Below are positions 1 through 4,366 of a stretch of 5,998 nt of DNA, piece by piece. The notes beneath the pieces were generated by a model, which was not told the origin of the DNA, did not search any database, and saw nothing but the letters and a program-made list of their open reading frames with translations. Location of the stretch: NCBI GenBank assembly GCA_022360335.1, contig JAKSCZ010000255.1:1-5998 (forward strand), given 5' to 3'. Position numbers and translations under genes: made by a program. How positions within the stretch are numbered: position 1 is the stretch's first letter; every line of letters starts with the position of its first letter. This stretch comes from Pseudomonadota bacterium (lineage in GTDB: Bacteria > Pseudomonadota > Gammaproteobacteria > Steroidobacterales > Woeseiaceae).

Positions 1-1
1 C

Positions 2-727
2 CTGCCGGCCGCAAAGAGCCCGCCGCGGAACAAGGGCGACTGGCATCGCCCGGTGCAGCGCCGGGCGCTGGAGCAGCATTTCGGTCGCGGCGCGCTGTGC
101 GTGCGCAGGCGCTTGCCGAACTTCCAGCGCGTCTACGACCTGCCGGAACGCCTGATCCGCGACGAGTACCGGCTGCGGGAGGTCGGTGCCGGGGATGCAC
201 GCCGCCAGCTCCTCCGGCAGTCGGCGACGGCCCTCGGGATCGCGACGCTGCAGGACCTTGCCGACTATTACCGGATGTCCCCGCGCGCCGCCGCGCCTCA
301 CGTGGCCGAACTGGTCGAGGAGGGCTCGTTGCAAGGCGTCCGCGTCGAAGGCTGGCGCCAGGACGCCTACCTGTCGAGCGACGCCCGGATACCGAGGTCG
401 ATCGGCGGCGCGTCGTTGCTGTCGCCGTTCGATCCGGTGGTCTGGTACCGTCCGCGCGCCGAGCGCCTGTTCGGCTTCGAGTACCGTATCGAGATCTACG
501 TTCCCCAGGCGAAGCGGCACTGGGGCTACTACGTGTTGCCGTTCAGAATGGGCGAGCGGATCGTCGCCCGGGTCGATCTGAAAGCCGATCGCAAGGCGGG
601 AACGCTGCTCGTGAAGGCCTTGTATTTCGAGAACCACTGCGACCGAAACGCAACCGGGTCCGCCCTTGCGGGCGAACTCGATGCGCTGGCCGAGTGGCTC
701 GGTCTGGGGTCGGTGACCTACTGCTGA
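2..727 (+). CDS. YcaQ/AlkZ-like winged-helix DNA glycosylase, 5'-truncated by window edge
   Basis: This is the C-terminal 241 residues of a protein of the DUF1006/HTH_42 winged-helix family, which includes Escherichia coli YcaQ and Streptomyces AlkZ. Members are about 400 residues long and act as DNA glycosylases that unhook interstrand crosslinks and remove bulky alkylated bases. Family hallmarks are visible: FQRVYDLPER early in the fragment, a helical winged-helix segment at roughly 215-360, LSPFDPVVWYRPRAERLFGF from 419, then the aromatic YRIEIYVP and GYYVLPF strands, and a C-terminal AGELDALAEWLG helix. The frame is open back to base 2. A GTG at 53 lies inside the conserved domain, so it is not the true start. 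The catalytic QxD motif of the family lies in the missing N-terminal part and cannot be checked, so the subfamily is unknown. The stop overlaps the 3' end of the next, convergent gene. Confidence 0.88.
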   Translation: MPAAKSPPRNKGDWHRPVQRRALEQHFGRGALCVRRRLPNFQRVYDLPERLIRDEYRLREVGAGDARRQLLRQSATALGIATLQDLADYYRMSPRAAAPHVAELVEEGSLQGVRVEGWRQDAYLSSDARIPRSIGGASLLSPFDPVVWYRPRAERLFGFEYRIEIYVPQAKRHWGYYVLPFRMGERIVARVDLKADRKAGTLLVKALYFENHCDRNATGSALAGELDALAEWLGLGSVTYC

Positions 728-1170
728 GGCTCGGACTCGCCCTCTCGGTGCTCGCGCGGCGCATGGCGACGATCGCGGAACCTCTCGCGTGCCGCGGCTT
801 TTTCCTCGTCGGACATGGCGTCCCATGTCTCGCGGCGTTGCTGCTTGCGTTCCTTTCTTTGCTGGCGGAGGGCATCGCGTTCCTCGTCGGACATCGAGTC
901 CCATTGCTCGCGCATTGCCGCGCGCTTGTCCTCCCTGTGCTCGCGCCTGCGATCGCGCGCCGCCGCGCGCTCTTCGTCGGACAGGCTCTCCCAGCGCGCC
1001 CGTTGCTGCTCGCGGAAAGCCCGGCGCTCTTCGTCGGAGAGGCCCCGGACGTATTCGCGGCGCTCCTCGGGCGTCATGCCGGCGAGGTCGTCGGGCGTCT
1101 GGGCCAGGCCGGCTGCGGGAAACAGCAGCGCGAGTCCGGTGGCTGCGAGTGTCAAGCGAAGTGTTTGCAT
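718..1170 (-). CDS. Secreted, highly charged repeat protein (DUF3106-like style), function unknown
   Basis: The frame encodes 150 residues. Residues 1-23 look like a cleavable signal peptide: M-Q-T-L-R, a hydrophobic run, then a likely cut after GLA before Q24. The mature part is almost entirely Arg, Glu, Asp, Gln and Ala, and is probably helical. It carries a recurring unit with SDEER or SDEEK at 45, 64, 94 and 120, a TPEER variant at 33, and tryptophans at 60, 90 and 116, each 4 residues before the next SDEE. The W-[ED]-[SA]-[LM]-S-D-E-E-[RK] pattern resembles DUF3106 proteins and loosely Spy/CpxP-type periplasmic helical proteins; this is a resemblance by eye only. The start has a good Shine-Dalgarno sequence (GGAG at 1177-1180, 6 nt spacing). 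The 3' end overlaps the convergent glycosylase gene by 10 bp. A periplasmic location is inferred; the role is unknown. Confidence 0.8.
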   Translation of the reverse strand: MQTLRLTLAATGLALLFPAAGLAQTPDDLAGMTPEERREYVRGLSDEERRAFREQQRARWESLSDEERAAARDRRREHREDKRAAMREQWDSMSDEERDALRQQRKERKQQRRETWDAMSDEEKAAARERFRDRRHAPREHREGESEPQQ

Positions 1171-1272
1171 GGCGTTCTCCTGGCAGTCTGAATGCCGCCG
1201 TATCTCAGGCGTTCACGGTAGCAACGCAAGACGCCGGTATTCGTTGACAGCCATCTGTGCAACACTTGCGCA

Positions 1273-1845
1273 ATGCGAACGCTCATCATTTTCGCGCTCG
1301 CGGCGCTGACGGCATCCGCCTGCGCCGCGCGGCCTTCGCTCGAGCCGCGCCCCGGCGGCAACCCCGCCGGCGTCGATCTCTCCGGTCTCTGGGTGCTGCG
1401 AGGCGCCGTCCACGGCGCAGTATCCGACGAGCAGACCATCGTCATACCGCGCCGCAGCCGGTCCGGGGGCTTCGACTCGCACGGCGAACGTCCGACGGGG
1501 CGGACGAAGCGGAACAAAGGGCCGTCCGCACACGTCTTTCTCGAGTCCGGCAGGACGCTCAAGATCACGCAGACCGCCTACGGCCTGTTCGTGAGTTTCG
1601 ACCGGGCCGTGGTCGAGGAAGTCGGTTTCGGCGAGAACCGCACGGTCGCCGTCGGGCCGATCGAGGCGCAGCGCGTCAGCGGATGGGAGGGGCCGACCCT
1701 GGTCGTCGAGACGATGGACGACGGCGGCAATGTCCTGCGCGAATCCTGGTCCCTCGACGGCGGCGACGTGCTCGTGCGCGACGTCGTCATCGTCAGCGGC
1801 GACGAGGAAACGCTGTCGGTCCGGCAGGTGTTCGATCGCAGTTGA
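1273..1845 (+). CDS. Putative small lipoprotein, unrecognised family
   Basis: The frame encodes 190 residues. The N-terminus MRTLIIFALAALTASAC is a short lipoprotein-style signal with a lipobox-like ASAC ending at Cys17, although Ala at -3 is less typical than Leu. The mature part begins with an Ala/Pro/Gly-rich tether. Then comes DLSGLWVLRG (35-44) and alternating hydrophobic stretches such as LKITQTAYGLFVSF and GPTLVVETMDDGG, ending in LSVRQVFDRS. This looks like an all-beta, calycin-like fold, in the style of small proteins that open with SG-x-W, but that is a guess. The start is fixed by the signal peptide, since no other usable Met precedes the domain. No Shine-Dalgarno sequence precedes it. 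The gene is transcribed away from the repeat-protein gene across a 102-bp gap and converges on the TonB-like gene, with 70 bp between stops. No function is assigned. Confidence 0.75.
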   Translation: MRTLIIFALAALTASACAARPSLEPRPGGNPAGVDLSGLWVLRGAVHGAVSDEQTIVIPRRSRSGGFDSHGERPTGRTKRNKGPSAHVFLESGRTLKITQTAYGLFVSFDRAVVEEVGFGENRTVAVGPIEAQRVSGWEGPTLVVETMDDGGNVLRESWSLDGGDVLVRDVVIVSGDEETLSVRQVFDRS

Positions 1846-1915
1846 AGCGGGAGGCGGCCCCTCGGACGACCCGGCGGGATTCTAGGCCGTCGTTGGAGCC
1901 GCCGCCCTGGGGCCG

Positions 1916-2512
1916 TCAGTTCTCCATTTCGAAACGGAAGCGGTACTCGACGCCGCTGGCGACCTGCGGAACGCCGCCCGCGACCGGTGCCTTGAAGCGG
2001 AAGCGCTGTGCAGCTCTGAGCGCGGCGCCTTCGAATACCCGATGACTCGAGCGGACGACCTCGACGTTGGCGACGAGCCCGCTCGTCATGACGTCGAAGC
2101 GCACGTCGACCCAGCCTTCGAGACCTCTCCGCCGTGCGACGGCGGGATAAGCCGGCTGGACGCGCACGACCGTTATCAGGGGGGCGTCCGGCCGGCCGAT
2201 CGTGCCGGGGCCGGTCGGCACCGGTCCGGGGTCTCCGGGCCGGGCGGGTATCGACAGACCGATGTCGCCGCTCGACCGCGGTCCGCCGGCCGGCGGTTCG
2301 GGGACGTCGGTCAGCCGTTCCCGATCGAACGGCCGCTCGTGCGGCTGCGCGGGCTCCTCGTCGGGGGGGAGCCGAACCCAGTCGACGAAGTGAGGGTTCC
2401 GTGGCGCTTCCGCGGCGCCCGGGGCAAGGCCTGTCAGGCCCTGCATGGCATAGAGCAGGGCGACGGTCACCAGGCTGCCGCTCGTGACGGCCGAGGCGTA
2501 TCTCGCAAACAT
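1916..2512 (-). CDS. TonB-family energy-transducer-like protein
   Basis: The frame encodes 198 residues with TonB architecture: a short cytoplasmic tail (MFARYASA), one TM helix at about 9-26, a long Pro/Gly/acidic periplasmic linker (30-110), and a C-terminal TonB domain from about 115 to 194. The domain shows QPAYP (119-123), GLEGWVDVRFDV, GLVANVEVVRSS, FEGAALRAAQRFRFKAP and a final aromatic strand, EYRFRFEMEN. TonB proteins normally transmit ExbB/ExbD-generated energy to outer-membrane receptors; no exbB, exbD or receptor gene is visible here. The open frame extends 48 codons upstream to 2656, but that part overlaps the intergenic palindromes and padR and lacks protein-like features. The ATG at 2510-2512 has GGAG at 2520-2523 with 7 nt spacing and directly precedes the TM helix. 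The gene is divergent from padR, with operator-like palindromes between them, so shared control is likely. The residue numbering follows this start. Confidence 0.88.
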   Translation of the reverse strand: MFARYASAVTSGSLVTVALLYAMQGLTGLAPGAAEAPRNPHFVDWVRLPPDEEPAQPHERPFDRERLTDVPEPPAGGPRSSGDIGLSIPARPGDPGPVPTGPGTIGRPDAPLITVVRVQPAYPAVARRRGLEGWVDVRFDVMTSGLVANVEVVRSSHRVFEGAALRAAQRFRFKAPVAGGVPQVASGVEYRFRFEMEN

Positions 2513-2543
2513 CGTATTGCTCCGTTCGACATCCCGCCTCCGG

Positions 2544-2564
2544 ATACCTTGAATTACGAGGTAT
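2544..2564. promoter_or_regulatory. Operator-like palindrome 1 (ATACCT-N9-AGGTAT), tonB-proximal
   Basis: ATACCT at 2544-2549 and AGGTAT at 2559-2564 form perfect 6-bp inverted arms around a 9-bp spacer. This site matches palindrome 2 at 17 of 21 positions, including bases inside the spacer. It lies 32-52 bp upstream of the TonB-like start codon and probably serves that divergent gene, with the adjacent PadR protein the likely ligand. No strong -35/-10 pair was found for the minus strand; boxes placed with the same geometry as at padR (GCAACA and TATCCG) match consensus poorly. Confidence 0.6.
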
Positions 2565-2594
2565 GTTGCCATACCTGGAACCGCAAAGTAAGTC

Positions 2595-2623
2595 TTGTTA
2601 TACCTTTTAGTTCGAGGTATAAT
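2595..2623 (+). promoter_or_regulatory. padR promoter (TTGTTA, 17 bp, TATAAT)
   Basis: The -35 box TTGTTA lies at 2595-2600 and a perfect -10 box TATAAT at 2618-2623, separated by 17 bp, the ideal sigma70 spacing. A start point 7-8 nt after the -10 box falls at about 2630-2631, exactly on the padR ATG, which predicts a leaderless or nearly leaderless mRNA. Palindrome 2 covers the end of the -35 box, the spacer and the first half of the -10 box, so a bound repressor would exclude RNA polymerase. Confidence 0.7.
2598..2622. promoter_or_regulatory. Operator-like palindrome 2 overlapping padR promoter
   Basis: TTATACCT (2598-2605) and AGGTATAA (2615-2622) are perfect 8-bp inverted arms around a 9-bp spacer, centred at 2610. 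The core is the same ATACCT-N9-AGGTAT as palindrome 1, in the same relative orientation (ACCTT on the left, CGAGGT on the right). Its position across the -35 to -10 region is typical of negative autoregulation by PadR-family dimers. Assignment to this PadR is inferred from adjacency. Confidence 0.7.
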
Positions 2624-2630
2624 CTGACGG

Positions 2631-2969
2631 ATGGCCAGAAGCAATCCCCCTTTCATGAGCGGCGTTCCGGAGTTGCTGCTGTTGCGATTGCTCGACGACC
2701 GCGAGATGTACGGCTACGAGCTCGTCCGCGCGATCCGTGAGGCAACGGGCGAGGCGATCTCGCTCGGCGAGGGCGTTATCTATCCCGTACTGCACGGCCT
2801 CGAGCGCAACGGTTCGCTCAGGTCGAGGCGCAGATCCGTCGGCGGCCGCACCCGCGTCTATTACTCCGCGACGAAAAAGGGGCGCCAACGGCTGGCCGGG
2901 CTGCAGGACGAGTGGCATCGCATCCGGACCGGCGTTGCATCCGTGCTGGAGAGTCCGGGTCATGCGTGA
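2631..2969 (+). CDS. PadR-family winged-helix transcriptional regulator
   Basis: The frame encodes 112 residues, the usual length of a short (subfamily 2-like) PadR protein. The family signature is complete: VPELLLLRLLDDREMYGYELVRAI in helices 1-2, GEAISLGEGVIYPVLHGLERNGSL for the recognition region, SRRRSVGGRTRVYYSATKKGRQRL for the beta wing, then the C-terminal dimerisation helix (LQDEWHRI). PadR proteins are mostly repressors that bind palindromes as dimers. The start MARSNPPF is typical of the family, and no Shine-Dalgarno sequence precedes it, in keeping with a leaderless message. The stop overlaps the next gene by 8 bp, so the two genes should be co-expressed. Likely targets are its own promoter and the divergent TonB-like gene. 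The inducing signal is unknown. Confidence 0.93.
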   Translation: MARSNPPFMSGVPELLLLRLLDDREMYGYELVRAIREATGEAISLGEGVIYPVLHGLERNGSLRSRRRSVGGRTRVYYSATKKGRQRLAGLQDEWHRIRTGVASVLESPGHA

Positions 2970-3387
2970 ATTCGATTTCGACGCACTGCACGAGCAGTTG
3001 CTCGAGTGCGGCATCAGGCCCGATTGCGCGCGGCGGGCGGCCTCGGAGATGCGGGACCATTTCGACGATCTCGTCGATGAGCGGACGGCGGGCGGCGCGC
3101 CAGAGGACGTTGCAAGACGGGATGCGGCTGCGGCGCTCGGCACGGTTGAGCATCTCGTGGCGAGCATGAGCGGGAGGCGGGAACTCAAGACCTGGATCTA
3201 CCGGTATCCGCTCGCCGCGATCCTGTTTTACCCGCTGGCCTGCCTCGTGGCGATCCCCGCGACGCCGGTGATCGCGGGCATCGCCAATGCGCCGGTGCTG
3301 GCGCGCTGGAGCATGAGTCTCGTCGCCGCGGGCGTGCTGACGGCGACCCTGCTATTGACGCTGCAGCTGTTGATCCTGTTCGGCTGA
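2962..3387 (+). CDS. Small two-TM membrane protein with permease-prefix/DUF1700-like N-terminal domain
   Basis: The frame encodes 141 residues. Residues 1-74 form a soluble helical domain: FDALHEQLLECGIRP, a DHFDDLVDE acidic helix at 32-40, then ARRDAAAALGTVEHLVASM. This layout is that of the DUF1700/permease-prefix-type domains that often follow padR genes. Two hydrophobic helices follow, at about 83-107 and 116-140, joined by a short ANAPVLARWS loop. The frame is open further upstream within padR, but the ATG at 2962 sits in an ATGCGTGA overlap with the padR stop and has GGAG at 2948-2951 (10 nt spacing), which argues for translational coupling. A plausible role is membrane-side sensing or modulation of the PadR response; this is inferred from gene pairing only. 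The stop is 6 bp from the stop of the convergent DUF3108 gene. Confidence 0.82.
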   Translation: MREFDFDALHEQLLECGIRPDCARRAASEMRDHFDDLVDERTAGGAPEDVARRDAAAALGTVEHLVASMSGRRELKTWIYRYPLAAILFYPLACLVAIPATPVIAGIANAPVLARWSMSLVAAGVLTATLLLTLQLLILFG

Positions 3388-3393
3388 CGGGGG

Positions 3394-4104
3394 TCAGGTC
3401 GGCACGTAGCTCGTCAACGTCGCACGGAAGTTGAGTTTTCCCTTGCGGTGCTGCTCGATCACGACGGGCAGGTAGTCGAGCGCCGGCGCACACCAGAGCG
3501 TCGTGATCCGCGATGAGCCTTCCTTTTGGTGGCGAACGCCGATCGTCTCGTAATCGCCGGCTTTCGTGCGTACGGTTTTGGTACCCGCGGCGCTCACCTT
3601 GGTGACCGTCAGCTTGTCGAGATCGAACAGGACGTAGGTATCGTCCGGTCCGCCGTTGAGCAGGTCGCGCATGAGTTCGTACTGGATCGAAACCGCGTCG
3701 TGTGCCACACCCTCGAGCTGCACCCGAATCTCTTCGCCGCCGACCGTGCCGCGGGCCTCGTTCGAAGTCCAGTCGAAGCGAATGTGCTGCTCGGGGTCCT
3801 TCCTGATCGTGTCCACGGACCGGTAGGAGACCGGTTTGATGCCGTCGGCTTCGGGCCTGAATTCGGACGTCACGTCCATCCTTCCCCGCGTCAGCATGCG
3901 GGACAGACCCGCAGCTTCGATGATGTGGCGTGCGACGTAGCCGTCCCCGGTCGCCCTGAGTTCGGTATCGAGCTTGCCCGACACGACCGAGATCCTGACC
4001 TTGTACTGCGCGCGGTGCGGCGTCAGTTCGGCGGCCGCCGTCCACGAGGCGGCCGCAAGACTCGCGGCGATCGTCACCAGCGCGAAGCGAATTGAGCGTT
4101 TCAA
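3394..4104 (-). CDS. DUF3108 domain periplasmic protein, probable TTG start
   Basis: The frame encodes 236 residues from the TTG at 4102-4104. The N-terminus (start)KRSIRFALVTIAASLAAASW is a clear signal peptide with a likely cut after TAAA at residue 25. The mature part begins HRAQYKVRISVVSGKLDTEL, followed by conserved-looking segments: EFRPEADGIKPVSYRSVD, FDWTSNEARG, DAVSIQYELMRDLL and LWCAPALDYLPVVIEQHRKG, ending in FRATLTSYVPT. This is the layout of DUF3108 proteins, a beta-rich, secreted family of unknown function common in proteobacteria. Upstream ATG codons at 4164 and 4155 are in frame, but they lack a ribosome binding site and would put about 20 basic residues before the signal peptide. 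The TTG has GGAG at 4113-4116 with 8 nt spacing. The gene is divergent from the acyl-AMP ligase gene. Confidence 0.85.
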   Translation of the reverse strand: MKRSIRFALVTIAASLAAASWTAAAELTPHRAQYKVRISVVSGKLDTELRATGDGYVARHIIEAAGLSRMLTRGRMDVTSEFRPEADGIKPVSYRSVDTIRKDPEQHIRFDWTSNEARGTVGGEEIRVQLEGVAHDAVSIQYELMRDLLNGGPDDTYVLFDLDKLTVTKVSAAGTKTVRTKAGDYETIGVRHQKEGSSRITTLWCAPALDYLPVVIEQHRKGKLNFRATLTSYVPT

Positions 4105-4261
4105 CGAGCCGACTCCACAGGGCCTGTTGCGGCGATACGGGCGCCATTGTCTCATCTTCGACATGAAGGGCGGCTGAATATTCGACCCGGTATCGGATCG
4201 GGGCGTCTCGGGGTACTATTGCGCCTGCATTCGAACCCTCACCCCGCATTCCCCGCTTCCG

Positions 4262-4366
4262 ATGACCGAAAGCCCCCCCGAATACAGGCGGCCTCCCGGG
4301 CCCGAACAGCCGCTTGCGCTCGGCGCCGGACGTCGCGCGTGTCCCGAAGAGCGCTGCGCGGCATGA
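4262..4366 (+). other. Possible 34-codon leader ORF ending in ATGA at the ligase start
   Basis: An ATG at 4262 opens a frame of 34 codons (MTESPPEYRRPP and so on) whose TGA stop at 4364-4366 overlaps the ligase ATG (4363-4365) as ATGA, the classic translational-coupling arrangement. It has no Shine-Dalgarno sequence and a Pro/Arg-rich composition that GC-rich spacer DNA gives easily, so it may be chance. If translated, it would help initiate the ligase, whose own ribosome binding site is poor. The rest of the 258-bp divergent spacer (4105-4362) shows no convincing promoter; TACTAT at 4214-4219 could be a -10 box but lacks a good -35 box. Confidence 0.2.

Noticed and set aside
97..1191. Long plus-strand open frame of 364 codons
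   Set aside because: It runs across the glycosylase gene in another frame and antisense to the repeat protein. Its product is Arg/Ala/Pro-rich with no family features, as expected for GC-rich shadow frames.
1244..1272. TTGACA as a promoter for the lipoprotein gene
   Set aside because: The -35 match is perfect, but 16-18 bp downstream there is only TGCGCA-like sequence overlapping the start codon, so no workable -10 box exists.
1846..1915. Bidirectional terminator between the lipoprotein and TonB-like genes
   Set aside because: Complementary GGCGGC and GCCGCC stretches exist, but they are about 40 bp apart with no T-run. Such matches are common in GC-rich DNA.
2513..2656. 48-residue N-terminal extension of the TonB-like protein
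   Set aside because: It would include the operator region and part of padR. The internal ATG at 2510-2512 has a good ribosome binding site and sits right before the TM helix.
3185..4249. Minus-strand open frame of 354 codons
   Set aside because: It overlaps the DUF3108 gene in a different frame. The DUF3108 frame has a signal peptide and recognisable family segments, while this one is Arg/Gly-rich with none.
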